64,000 nucleotides of DNA from JBBDIJ01 sp040880485 (GTDB lineage Bacteria > Bacteroidota > Rhodothermia > Balneolales > Balneolaceae): positions 62,001 to 126,000 of the forward strand of contig JBBDIJ010000007.1 in assembly GCA_040880485.1 (NCBI GenBank), in the 5' to 3' direction. Position 1 is the stretch's first letter; each line of letters opens with the position of its first letter. This document shows positions 51,492 to 60,755 of the stretch, one piece after another. A program made the position numbers and the translations under genes. The notes under the pieces are model-generated. The model made no database searches, was not told the DNA's origin, and saw nothing but the letters and a program-made list of their open reading frames with translations.

Positions 51492-53459
51492 TTGAAGAAA
51501 GGATTCCGATTAATCGAACGCTTTAATTTTTTACTGGAGCGCCAGTTTGTAAAAGGGGCTCATTATCAGCTACTCATTGTTGCAGCCCTGATAGGTCTTA
51601 TATCTATTATCGGTGGTATTCTGGTGATACCAACTGGTGAACCACTTGATAATTTTGGCGACTCCGTTTGGTGGGCGTTCCTCCGATTATCTGATCCGGG
51701 TTACCTGGGAGACGATCAGGGAGTTTGGAGACGCATCATATCGACCCTGATTACCGTTGCCGGATATGTTGTTTTCCTCGGTGCACTCGTTGCCATAATT
51801 ACGACCTGGCTACATGGAAAAATGCGGATTCTTGAACAAGGGTTGACACCTGTAACAGCTGAAAATCACATTCTGATTCTGGGCTGGACAAACCGCACCA
51901 TTCCGATTGCCGGTGAATTGTTCCAGTCTGTTCATCGGCTCCGACGTTTTTTAAGGAGTGTGGGTTCCAGAAATTTACAACTAATCATATTAGCCGATGA
52001 TGTTACTCCTCACCGATTACAAGAACTAAAAGACGATGAGTTAATCGGTAGACGCGCGCATGACATAATTCTTCGATCAGGCACACCACTGGACAACGAA
52101 CATCTTGAGCGCGTAGATAGCTCTCGAGCCTCCGCAATCATTATTCCGAGTCATTCCACGGGACCGCAAGATTTAATTAATGCCGATGTGGAAACGATTA
52201 AGATATTGTTATCTCTGAATGAACATCCGAATTCAAAACGAGAGACGGAACAGCCATTTGTTGTTGCTGAAATACAGGATGAGCGAAAACGAAAAGCTGC
52301 TCATCGAGCCTATTCCGGTCCCCTCGAAGTCATTGCCAGTGACTCTATTATAAGTCGCCTGATTGCCCAGAATGTTCGCCATCCACGCTTATCTGATGTA
52401 TATAATGATCTTCTTTCACGCAAAAAAAACAATAATATCTTTGTAAGAGAACACGCCGAAACGATTGGAAGAGCATTGGCTGATATAGAAGCTGTCTTTC
52501 CCAATACCATCATTTTAGGTGTCGTCAGATGGGAGAATGATGATTTTGTCCCCTATTTGAATATGCCTGGTGAGTTTAAAGTAAAAGAAAACGATCGGTT
52601 GGTCTTTTGGGCACGCTCTTTTGAGGATACGGAAATCAAGGAAAAGATTTCTGATTCACATATACATAATGCCGATTGGAAATCTAGAAATGAGATCCTT
52701 AAACATCAGGAGAAATCGGTTGATAAGAAGGTGCTTATAATGGGCTGGAATCACCGAATTCCTGCTCTGATAAATGAGTTTAGCACCTATAAAGGTGAAA
52801 AATATGAAATTGATATTGTTTCTGTTACCTCTGCTGATAAACGTAACAAAGCAATGGATTTGTTTGATATTTCTTCGAGCAGCGCAACGTACAGACAAAT
52901 TGAGAGTGATTATCTGACTGAAGCGGAATTAAGGAGGCTTAACCCTGCCGGGTACGATAATATCATTTTAGCGAACAGTGATCGCCTGGCAAATGAAGTA
53001 GCAGATGCCCGATTGATTGTTGGTTATATACTTCTGGAAGAAATTCTGAAACAGGAAAAGGCCAATCCTCAGATTCTATTGGAGCTCTCTGATCCTGATA
53101 ATGAAATTCTTATGTCCGCTTATAATAATGAAGTGATCATCAGTCCTTTGATCATTAGCCATCTGCTTGCACATGTTGCTCTTCGTCGGGAACTGCACGC
53201 CATATATAATGAGCTATTTACAGTAGGTGGTGCTGAAATTATCTTTCGGGATCCTGAAGAATATGAGCTGGATATAGAGAGCTCTACATTCTCTGAACTA
53301 AAAAAGATTGCCTCGAGGTTTGGTGAAACAGCACTTGGAATATATTCGCAAAATATTTCTTCACCGGGAAAATTATTACTTCAGTTGAATCCAGCTCCCG
53401 ATGAGATTCTTAATTACAGACAAAAAAATACAAAGATAGTGGTATTGACTACCTATTAG
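51492..53459 (+). CDS. CASTOR/POLLUX-type ion channel with RCK/NAD-binding domains
   Basis: The 655-residue protein begins with a basic helix (MKKGFRLIERFNFLLERQF), a membrane helix (about 25-48), a pore-like loop (SVWWAFLRLSDPGYLGDD) and a second helix (about 85-108). Two Rossmann-like halves follow (HILILGWTNRTIPIAGELF, VLIMGWNHRIPALINEF). This is the layout of CASTOR/POLLUX/DMI1 and related bacterial channels gated by cytosolic RCK domains, probably for K+ or Ca2+. The start is a TTG at 51492 with no clear ribosome-binding site. The gene looks AT-richer than its neighbours and sits just after tRNA-Asp, so transfer is possible. It stands alone. Confidence 0.78.
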   Translation: MKKGFRLIERFNFLLERQFVKGAHYQLLIVAALIGLISIIGGILVIPTGEPLDNFGDSVWWAFLRLSDPGYLGDDQGVWRRIISTLITVAGYVVFLGALVAIITTWLHGKMRILEQGLTPVTAENHILILGWTNRTIPIAGELFQSVHRLRRFLRSVGSRNLQLIILADDVTPHRLQELKDDELIGRRAHDIILRSGTPLDNEHLERVDSSRASAIIIPSHSTGPQDLINADVETIKILLSLNEHPNSKRETEQPFVVAEIQDERKRKAAHRAYSGPLEVIASDSIISRLIAQNVRHPRLSDVYNDLLSRKKNNNIFVREHAETIGRALADIEAVFPNTIILGVVRWENDDFVPYLNMPGEFKVKENDRLVFWARSFEDTEIKEKISDSHIHNADWKSRNEILKHQEKSVDKKVLIMGWNHRIPALINEFSTYKGEKYEIDIVSVTSADKRNKAMDLFDISSSSATYRQIESDYLTEAELRRLNPAGYDNIILANSDRLANEVADARLIVGYILLEEILKQEKANPQILLELSDPDNEILMSAYNNEVIISPLIISHLLAHVALRRELHAIYNELFTVGGAEIIFRDPEEYELDIESSTFSELKKIASRFGETALGIYSQNISSPGKLLLQLNPAPDEILNYRQKNTKIVVLTTY

Positions 53460-53629
53460 GCGATTTATACGGCAAGGCATCTTCCAATTTAAATGGTTGT
53501 TACTGTTATGTACAGTGGCCGGCAGTTATAATAAATGGGTAGAGACCGAAATCACCATCATGTACCGTATAGTTGTTATATTGTCACTCTACAATTTTGA
53601 AGAGCACACCTGAACTTAGTCTATATATT

Positions 53630-54598
53630 ATGAAAACTGTTCTGACAAGCTATCGACGTGACGCGGTCATACTCGTTTCGTCTCTGCTACTTTCTATTGG
53701 TATTCTCTCTTTCACCGGAAATAACAGTGAGTACGCCGATGGAGAGCAAATGAGTGATGATCCGGATGTAATCCGGGAAGATGCGATTTTACGTGACTAT
53801 ACAGTGGCCAACGTTACAACACCACCGGATGAGTTAGATCTGGATTCATTTTACCAAAAATATACGGATGCACTCGGGATCCCTGTAATTGGCAGTTCAG
53901 ATGTTCCTGACATCGCATTTCTTGTGGCCCGCGATGTTGTGATCACGATGCTTGCCAAAAGAGCCGACCTGAGAAGTCATATGGCTGAAAATGGATTCCG
54001 TCTGGCCATCATGGCAGATACAGACTCCACTACGGATCTGCCGGAACAGAGGGATTGGAGAAAACCTTCGCTGGACGACCGGAGGCTGACCGACGGAGAG
54101 AGAAGAAACTATGACAGGATCGCGGCCATGACCGACCAGCAGTACTGGAATACCAGAGCAAGAGGAATGGGAGGGAGACTCTCTTCCTGTGCCGAAGAGA
54201 ACATACTCGGATATCCTGGCACACGGTATTATGGTGAAAATATACTTGTTCACGAGTTTAGTCATGGTATTCACAGTGCCATCCGACAAGTAGATCCCGA
54301 ATTGAACAGCCGAATAAGTGAGGCGTACGACAGTGCTGTCGATCAGGGCCTCTGGCGTGGACATTACGGAGGGAATACGGTAGCCGAGTATTGGGCCGAA
54401 GGAACACAGTATTGGTTTAATTCCAATTATGACCACTACTTCGATGATTTTCACATAGCCACTCACGAAGATTTGGAAGAGTATGACCCGACTCTGTTTG
54501 CACTTTTGGGCGAAGTTTATGGAACCAATCATATACCGATGGATGTGTACTATATGCATGAATCCAGGCTCCGAGCTCAGAGATCGACAAACAGATAG
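53630..54598 (+). CDS. secreted zinc-metalloprotease-like protein
   Basis: From the ATG at 53630 it has 322 residues, with an N-terminal signal or anchor segment (AVILVSSLLLSIGILSFTG). The catalytic-looking part is NILVHEFSHGIHSAI (HExxH) followed by NTVAEYWAEGTQYWFNSN, a plausible third-ligand Glu. This arrangement recalls anthrax-lethal-factor-type (ATLF) or related secreted zincins, but I am not certain of the family. It carries a run of Asp/Glu after the signal (SDDPDVIREDAILRDY). It follows the channel gene and precedes mnmG, with ~38 bases to the latter. Confidence 0.6.
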   Translation: MKTVLTSYRRDAVILVSSLLLSIGILSFTGNNSEYADGEQMSDDPDVIREDAILRDYTVANVTTPPDELDLDSFYQKYTDALGIPVIGSSDVPDIAFLVARDVVITMLAKRADLRSHMAENGFRLAIMADTDSTTDLPEQRDWRKPSLDDRRLTDGERRNYDRIAAMTDQQYWNTRARGMGGRLSSCAEENILGYPGTRYYGENILVHEFSHGIHSAIRQVDPELNSRISEAYDSAVDQGLWRGHYGGNTVAEYWAEGTQYWFNSNYDHYFDDFHIATHEDLEEYDPTLFALLGEVYGTNHIPMDVYYMHESRLRAQRSTNR

Positions 54599-54636
54599 AT
54601 AAGAGAGACAGTAAGCTAATAAAAAACAAGTATATA

Positions 54637-56523
54637 ATGTCTGTTCAACCACTCTACGATGTAATCGTTGTGGGTGCCGGGCATGCCGGCAGTGAGGCGG
54701 CAGGAGCGGCCGCAGCCATGGGGTGTAAAACGCTTCTGATAACCATGAGTCTGGAAGCGATTGCCCGAATGTCATGCAATCCGGCAATGGGTGGCGTGGC
54801 CAAAGGGCAACTTGTAAGAGAGATTGACGCGCTGGGTGGGTTAAGTGGTATTGTAAGCGATCAAACCGGTGTTCAGTTCAGAATGTTGAACAGGAGCAAG
54901 GGCCCCGCCATGTGGAGCCCCCGCTGCCAGAGTGATCGAACACAATATTCACTCAGGATGCGAGAGCTTCTTGAAGGACTGGATCAGCTCCATTTTCGTC
55001 AGGATAATGTAGTGGAACTGCTCACTAATGAATCGGGTAGCGGGACAAAAGGTGTGGTAACCCAAACAGGTCAACACTTCTACGCAAAAAGTGTAGTGTT
55101 GACTACTGGTACCTTTGGTAATGGTGTAATTCACATTGGCGAAACCCAGTTTGGGGGCGGACGATCTGGGGAGAGAGCTTCAATCGGTATATCCGCTTCA
55201 TTGGAAAAACTGGGATTTGAAACCGGACGTTTGAAGACGGGAACTCCTCCCAGGCTCGATGGGCGCTCTATAGACTACAGCGAACTCGAGATTCAGTATG
55301 GCGACGAAGATCCCGGACCATTCTCCTTTCTTACCGAATTCCTGCCGGATCTGGAAGAACAGATGACCTGCTGGATTGCCAATACCAATGAGAAGGTGCA
55401 TCAATTGCTTAAAAGCGGTTTCGACAGAAGCCCGATGTTTAGTGGACGAATTAAGTCGGTGGGTCCCAGGTACTGCCCCAGTATTGAGGATAAAATCAAT
55501 CGATTTGCAGATAAGGAGAGCCATCAGCTTTTTTTAGAACCTGAAGGCCGGAATACCTATGAGATGTATCTGAACGGTTTTTCCACTTCGCTTCCTGAAG
55601 AGGTTCAGATCGAAGCGATGAGAGCTATACCCGGTTTTAATGATGTGGTCATGCTCAGACCAGGATATGCTATTGAATATGACTATTTCCCTCCATGGCA
55701 GATCAGTCGCACGATGGAGACAAAACGTGTGGAAGGTCTCTATTTTGCGGGGCAGATCAATGGAACCACCGGTTATGAAGAGGCTGCCTGTCAGGGCTTG
55801 ATGGCGGGCATCAATGCAGCATTACGAGTACAGGGAAAGGGTGGTTTTATACTTAAGAGATCCGAGGCGTACATAGGGGTTTTGATCGATGACCTCATCA
55901 ATAAGGGCACAGAAGAGCCTTACAGAATGTTCACCTCAAGAGCCGAACACAGAATTCTTTTAAGACAAGACAATGCGGATTTAAGGCTCACTGAACCGGG
56001 GTACCGAATTGGACTTGTTACTGAATCACGTTATCAACGTTTCAGTAAGAAGAAAAGTAAAATCGATGATCTTATGGATCACCTTTCTGAAAGGACGATT
56101 CGGCCGGAAGTGATGAATTTGATGCTGGAAGGAAAGGGTACAACCGGACTAAAACAGCCAGTGAAGGCAAAAAGTTTGATCCCGAGGCCGCAGATTGGCT
56201 TGCGTGATCTAATGGATGCCGATAGAGAACTGAATGAAGAGATTTCAAGTATTTCTGATAATCAGGAAGTACTTGAACAGGTCGAAATTCAGATCAAGTA
56301 TGAAGGTTATATTCAGAAGGAGTTTGAAATGGTGGAAGAGCTCAGCCGACAGGAGGAGAGAGAGATCCCAACCAAAATCAATTACAGTAATATTCAGAGC
56401 CTTTCGACAGAAGGGCGGCAGAAGCTTGAAAGGATTAAGCCGGAAACCGTTGGACAGGCTAGCAGGATAAGCGGGGTTTCAGCAAGTGATGTAGCTGTTC
56501 TTCTTGTCTACCTAAAGAACTGA
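54637..56523 (+). CDS. mnmG: tRNA uridine 5-carboxymethylaminomethyl modification protein MnmG (GidA)
   Basis: The 628-residue flavoprotein has VIVVGAGHAGSEAAGAAAAMG (FAD), CNPAMGGVAKGQLVREIDALGG, TTGTFGNGVIHIG, RLKTGTPPRLDGRSIDY, GLYFAGQINGTTGYEEAACQG and the C-terminal MnmE-binding helical domain. With MnmE it modifies the wobble uridine of several tRNAs. rsmG follows 11 bases after its stop, the classical gidA-gidB pair often found near replication origins. Confidence 0.98.
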   Translation: MSVQPLYDVIVVGAGHAGSEAAGAAAAMGCKTLLITMSLEAIARMSCNPAMGGVAKGQLVREIDALGGLSGIVSDQTGVQFRMLNRSKGPAMWSPRCQSDRTQYSLRMRELLEGLDQLHFRQDNVVELLTNESGSGTKGVVTQTGQHFYAKSVVLTTGTFGNGVIHIGETQFGGGRSGERASIGISASLEKLGFETGRLKTGTPPRLDGRSIDYSELEIQYGDEDPGPFSFLTEFLPDLEEQMTCWIANTNEKVHQLLKSGFDRSPMFSGRIKSVGPRYCPSIEDKINRFADKESHQLFLEPEGRNTYEMYLNGFSTSLPEEVQIEAMRAIPGFNDVVMLRPGYAIEYDYFPPWQISRTMETKRVEGLYFAGQINGTTGYEEAACQGLMAGINAALRVQGKGGFILKRSEAYIGVLIDDLINKGTEEPYRMFTSRAEHRILLRQDNADLRLTEPGYRIGLVTESRYQRFSKKKSKIDDLMDHLSERTIRPEVMNLMLEGKGTTGLKQPVKAKSLIPRPQIGLRDLMDADRELNEEISSISDNQEVLEQVEIQIKYEGYIQKEFEMVEELSRQEEREIPTKINYSNIQSLSTEGRQKLERIKPETVGQASRISGVSASDVAVLLVYLKN

Positions 56524-56534
56524 ACGCTCTTTAT

Positions 56535-57179
56535 ATGAACTTTACGGAGCAAAAGGTTTCACGTGAAACATTGACAATCGCCCGTACGCTCTGCGGGGAG
56601 AATGAAAAAAGAGTCAATGAGTGGCTGAGTCTTTTAGAGTGGTGGAACCAAAAAATCAATCTGGTAAGCCGCAATGTTTCACGTGAAACATTGCGTGAGC
56701 ATGTGGTGCACTCCATGCTGCCGTGGTGTGATGGCCATCTGGATTGTGCTTCCTGTTGGGTCGATGCGGGAAGTGGGGGTGGCTTTCCCGGAATACCTTT
56801 GGCTCTGATGATTCAGGATAAAAAGTGGGTGATCAACGATATTGTTGACAAAAAAGTGAGTGCGGTACGGCAGATGGTGTATCAGTTGAAGCTGAAAAAC
56901 GTAGAGTTGAATAAGGGTTCCATTGAAGGGGTGAAGCCATCGGATGGCTGGGGCTTGTTGACTAAACACGCCTTTTCAGTCGTAGATCTCATGGAAATGA
57001 TTGACCCCGGAAAGTGGACTCGAATCCTCTTTTACAAGGGGGTAAAAGAGGCGAGAGAGGAGGTAGTTCATTGGAATGGAGAGGGAGTCGTTACGCTTTA
57101 CTCATTCGATTTTGGGGATGATGAACCCTTTTACCAGGGGAAAGGGTTGCTGGTTATTAAGCCAGCAAATAGTGAATAA
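56535..57179 (+). CDS. rsmG: 16S rRNA (guanine-N7)-methyltransferase RsmG (GidB)
   Basis: The 214-residue SAM-dependent enzyme methylates G527 of 16S rRNA. Seen: WLSLLEWWNQKINLVSR, HVVHSMLPW, WVDAGSGGGFPGIPLAL (SAM loop) and VSAVRQMVYQLKLKNVEL. The N-terminal half contains two copies of the peptide VSRETL because two parS-like palindromes are embedded in the coding sequence. It pairs with mnmG. Confidence 0.93.
   Translation: MNFTEQKVSRETLTIARTLCGENEKRVNEWLSLLEWWNQKINLVSRNVSRETLREHVVHSMLPWCDGHLDCASCWVDAGSGGGFPGIPLALMIQDKKWVINDIVDKKVSAVRQMVYQLKLKNVELNKGSIEGVKPSDGWGLLTKHAFSVVDLMEMIDPGKWTRILFYKGVKEAREEVVHWNGEGVVTLYSFDFGDDEPFYQGKGLLVIKPANSE
56555..56570. other. parS-like centromere site 1 (inside rsmG)
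   Basis: Positions 56556-56569 are the perfect palindrome GTTTCACGTGAAAC. The 16-base site differs from the parS consensus TGTTTCACGTGAAACA only in its first base (G). It encodes VSRET at the start of RsmG. Confidence 0.88.
56672..56693. other. parS-like centromere site 2 (inside rsmG)
   Basis: A perfect 22-base palindrome. Its inner 16 bases (56675-56690) equal the parS consensus TGTTTCACGTGAAACA. It lies 120 bases after site 1 and encodes NVSRETL. ParB-type proteins load chromosomes at such sites near the origin. Confidence 0.93.
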
Positions 57180-57200
57180 AATGAATTAAATCGTGTTGTT

Positions 57201-58169
57201 ATGTCCCGGATGAAGAGTTCTGAAAGACGTATGAAGATGATTCTGATGCTTCAGGAAGCAACGGGGAGGATTACGGTAGACAGAATGGCTGATCTGTTTA
57301 GCGTGAGTCGTAGAACCATTTTTCGGGATCTGAATGCCCTGTCGGAGATCAATGTACCTGTTACCTGGGAAGAGTACAGTGGGTATGGAATACTTCCGGG
57401 TTATAAAGTACCGCCCCTTATGTTTACATCAAGAGAGTTGGCCACCATAATGGTAGGCCTCAATTTTGTGAAGTCGCAGGTAGATCGTGAACTGGCTGAA
57501 GATGCCGAAGGGGTAGAACTGAAAGTGAAGAACGTACTGCCAGACAAATTGAAAGTGTTTATGGAGTCCCTTGCCGGGCGAACTGTCGTGGATCCATTTC
57601 TCCATTACGGTTCAGAGAAGAGGAGCGGGGGCAGCTGGTATTTGATCAGTAGTGCAATCTCTCAGCAGCGAGCCATTCAATTCAGCTATCAGCGGAAACG
57701 GGATGGCGCACTATCGGAAAGAATTTTAGACCCCTACCTTCTGGTTTTCTACCGTGATCACTGGAACGTGATCGGATATTCACACGAAAGGAAAGATTTG
57801 CGAAATTTTGTGCTTGATCGGATGTCGAATATAGAGATGAGGCCCGAAAAATTTGAGCCGAAAGCAGAAATTGACGCAGAACGTTCTATTTTTCGATTTG
57901 ACGGGCCTGCTCAGGATATAGGGGTAGAGGTCGTCAGAAGCAGTTTTGATCGATTTATGGCTAATCTACCAACTAAGTTAATTAAGAAAAGTGAGGTAAA
58001 CTCCAAAATAATTAAGGCAACCTTTCGTTTTGATAATTTGGACTATATCAATGAATGGCTGCTTCAATTTGGTGACAAGGTACGGGTTACCGAACCCGAG
58101 CATCTACTACAGATGCGAAGAGATCTGCTGACCCGGCTTACAGAGCAGGCCGGTTCCGTGAAGAAGTAA
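57201..58169 (+). CDS. HTH/WYL-domain transcriptional regulator
   Basis: The 322-residue protein has an N-terminal winged helix (RMKMILMLQEATGRITVDRM, LFSVSRRTIFRDLNALSEI) and a WYL-type ligand domain (ISQQRAIQFSYQRKRDGALS, RDHWNVIGYSHERKDLRNFVLDRM). A C-terminal WCX domain follows (NEWLLQFGDKVRVTEPEHL). WYL regulators respond to nucleic-acid or other ligands and often control defence or DNA-damage genes. No such genes are adjacent. It is convergent with gyrA, 30 bases apart. Confidence 0.9.
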   Translation: MSRMKSSERRMKMILMLQEATGRITVDRMADLFSVSRRTIFRDLNALSEINVPVTWEEYSGYGILPGYKVPPLMFTSRELATIMVGLNFVKSQVDRELAEDAEGVELKVKNVLPDKLKVFMESLAGRTVVDPFLHYGSEKRSGGSWYLISSAISQQRAIQFSYQRKRDGALSERILDPYLLVFYRDHWNVIGYSHERKDLRNFVLDRMSNIEMRPEKFEPKAEIDAERSIFRFDGPAQDIGVEVVRSSFDRFMANLPTKLIKKSEVNSKIIKATFRFDNLDYINEWLLQFGDKVRVTEPEHLLQMRRDLLTRLTEQAGSVKK

Positions 58170-58199
58170 GGGAGTACCCAGACTCGTCAGTTACAGATT

Positions 58200-60656
58200 T
58201 TAAATCTCCTCTTCTTCATCCTCATTAACGACCCGGGTGACCGCTCCAATCTTGCCTTCATCGTCCAGACGAATAATGCGGACTCCCTGAGTGTTTCTCC
58301 CCATCGTACGAATGCCTTTGCACTGCATCCTGATGACCTTGCCTCGCTCGGTAATGACCATCAAATCATCCTCATCGGTTACCTCTTTTAATGAGATCAG
58401 CTTACCGGTCTTCGGAGTCACCTTCATGGTAATCACTCCCTTCCCTCCACGGGACTGATCCCGATAGTCGTCCACCAGGGAGCGCTTGCCATATCCTTTT
58501 TCGGAAATTGCAAGAACCGTAGCTTCATGAGAGTTACGAATGACCACCATATCGACGATCTCGTCTCCTTTATCAAGCTTCATTCCGCGAACACCGGATG
58601 TGTTACGCCCGGTCTCTCTGGCCTGGCTTTCTTGAAAACGGATTGCCCGTCCATTTCGGTTCGCCAGAATAATATCACTCTCTCCATCTGTGAGCGATGC
58701 CCCGAGCAGATGATCGTCCTCCCTAATATTGATGGCGATGATTCCGTCTCTCCGGGGTCGGCTGTAGGCTTCGAGTGCCGTCTTTTTCACCTGACCCTTT
58801 TTGGTGGCCATAATGATATAGTGATTGTTGATATACTCCTCATCATCCAGTGTTTTCACCGGGACAAATGTCATGATACGGTCATCTTTTTCGATGTCAA
58901 TCATATTGACAATGGCACGACCCCGGGCCAACCTTGACCCTTCTGGGATTTCGTAAACCCTTAGCCAGTAACAGCTTCCCTTTTCTGTGAAGAAGAGAAT
59001 ATAGTTATGATTGGTTGCCACAAACAGATGTTCTACAAAGTCGTCGTCCTTGGTAGTGGTTCCTTTCATTCCCTTTCCACCCCGCCTTTGTCTGCGATAT
59101 CCGCTTACCGGCATCCTCTTTATATAGCCGTTGTTGGAGATCGTGACCACAACATCTTCATCGGCAATCATATCCTCGATGTTGAAATCTTCGGCAGAGT
59201 AGACGATCTGTGTTCTGCGCTCGTCTTCATACCGGCTTTTCAGGTCAAGAAGCTCTTCCCTGATAATAGATGTCTGTTCGTCCCTGTTGGAGAGAATGGT
59301 ACGAAAGCCGTTGATCTTTTCGATGATTTCAGAATACTCAAAATCGATCTTCTCTCTCTCCAGGCCGGTCAATTTCTGAAGCCTCATGTCCAGAATGGCT
59401 TTGGCCTGGATGTCTGTAAGCGCAAACTTCTTCCGCAGGGCTACATTGGCCTCATTTGGATTACCGGAAGCACGAATGGTTTTAATCACCTCATCAAGAT
59501 TATCGAGGGCAATCTTCAGGCCTTCAAGGATGTGAGCCCTGGCTTCTACCTGATCGAGGTCGTACATCGATCGACGAATAATGACTTCAATCCTATGCTC
59601 TACATAGTGATAGATCAATTCCCTAAGAGACATCACCCGTGGCCGTCCCTTAACCAGCGCCAGGTTGATGACGCCGAACGTCTGCTGCATCTGGGTGTAC
59701 TTGTAGAGTTGGTTCAATACCACACCGGCATTGGCTCCACGCTTCAGCATGATGACAATGCGCATTCCATCCCGATCGGACTCGTCCCGGATTTCCGAGA
59801 TTTCCGTAATCTTTTCGTTCTGAACCAGATCGGCAATCTTCTCAATCAGGGTAGCCTTGTTTACCTGATAGGGAATCTCCGTGACTACAATCTGTTCACG
59901 GTTATTCCTCATCTCCTCTACATTCGCGCGCGCACGAATGGTTAATTTACCACGTCCCGTTTCGTAGGCATCCTTTACACCTTCATATCCGTAAATAATT
60001 CCACCGGTAGGGAAATCCGGGGCTTTTATGTGCTCCATTAACCCTTTGACGGTAATCTCCGGGTCATCAAGAAAGGCAACAATTCCATCAACGACCTCAC
60101 TGACACTATGTGGAGGCATATTGGTTGCCATACCGACTGCTATTCCGGAAGCACCATTCAGCAGAAGGTTCGGAGGAAGAGCGGGCAGAACCGTGGGCTC
60201 GTGAAGCGTGTCATCAAAATTCTGTTGGTAATCAGCTGTCTCCTTATTGATGTCGGTGAGCATCTCCTCTGCAAGCCGCTGCATACGAACTTCGGTATAA
60301 CGCATGGCAGCAGCTGAATCTCCATCTACAGAGCCAAAGTTGCCCTGGCCATCCACAAGGGGATAGCGAAGCGAGAAGTCCTGAACCATTCTTACAATAG
60401 AGTCGTACACGGCAGAGTCGCCATGCGGGTGATACTTACCAAGTACCTCACCGACAATTCTGGCACTCTTCTTGTAATTACGATTATGGAGCATTCCAAG
60501 TTCACTCATTCCGTAGAGTACTCGGCGATGCACAGGTTTCAAACCGTCCCGCACATCGGGCAGAGCTCGCGATACAATCACAGACATCGAGTAATCGATG
60601 TATGACGACTGCATCTCATCTTCAATCGAAATGGGTATAATCTTTTCTCTGGCCAT
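58200..60656 (-). CDS. gyrA: DNA gyrase subunit A
   Basis: The 818-residue protein has SRALPDVRDGLKPVHRRVLY, YHPHGDSAVYDSIVRMVQ (the quinolone-interaction region, with Ser81 and Asp85 of the susceptible type) and AAMRYTEVRM with active-site Tyr about 120. The six-blade C-terminal pinwheel has the GyrA box QRRGGKG (in YRRQRRGGKGMKG), which separates it from ParC. It introduces negative supercoils with GyrB. It lies downstream of gyrB on the same strand, 99 bases apart. Confidence 0.98.
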   Translation of the reverse strand: MAREKIIPISIEDEMQSSYIDYSMSVIVSRALPDVRDGLKPVHRRVLYGMSELGMLHNRNYKKSARIVGEVLGKYHPHGDSAVYDSIVRMVQDFSLRYPLVDGQGNFGSVDGDSAAAMRYTEVRMQRLAEEMLTDINKETADYQQNFDDTLHEPTVLPALPPNLLLNGASGIAVGMATNMPPHSVSEVVDGIVAFLDDPEITVKGLMEHIKAPDFPTGGIIYGYEGVKDAYETGRGKLTIRARANVEEMRNNREQIVVTEIPYQVNKATLIEKIADLVQNEKITEISEIRDESDRDGMRIVIMLKRGANAGVVLNQLYKYTQMQQTFGVINLALVKGRPRVMSLRELIYHYVEHRIEVIIRRSMYDLDQVEARAHILEGLKIALDNLDEVIKTIRASGNPNEANVALRKKFALTDIQAKAILDMRLQKLTGLEREKIDFEYSEIIEKINGFRTILSNRDEQTSIIREELLDLKSRYEDERRTQIVYSAEDFNIEDMIADEDVVVTISNNGYIKRMPVSGYRRQRRGGKGMKGTTTKDDDFVEHLFVATNHNYILFFTEKGSCYWLRVYEIPEGSRLARGRAIVNMIDIEKDDRIMTFVPVKTLDDEEYINNHYIIMATKKGQVKKTALEAYSRPRRDGIIAINIREDDHLLGASLTDGESDIILANRNGRAIRFQESQARETGRNTSGVRGMKLDKGDEIVDMVVIRNSHEATVLAISEKGYGKRSLVDDYRDQSRGGKGVITMKVTPKTGKLISLKEVTDEDDLMVITERGKVIRMQCKGIRTMGRNTQGVRIIRLDDEGKIGAVTRVVNEDEEEEI

Positions 60657-60755
60657 ACTTCAGCGTTGTTGTAGGAATCTTAATTACGATTCAGGGACGA
60701 ACAGAAAATGCACATTCGGTTCAACCCGATGGGTGTTGTTCGGTTTGCCGCCAGG

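Noticed and set aside
51197..53570. integrative element inserted at tRNA-Asp
   Set aside because: No integrase and no duplicated tRNA 3' end downstream; only the AT-rich channel gene suggests gain, so it is kept as a weaker finding.
60360..60430. quinolone-resistance change in gyrA
   Set aside because: Ser81 and Asp85 positions read as the ordinary susceptible residues.
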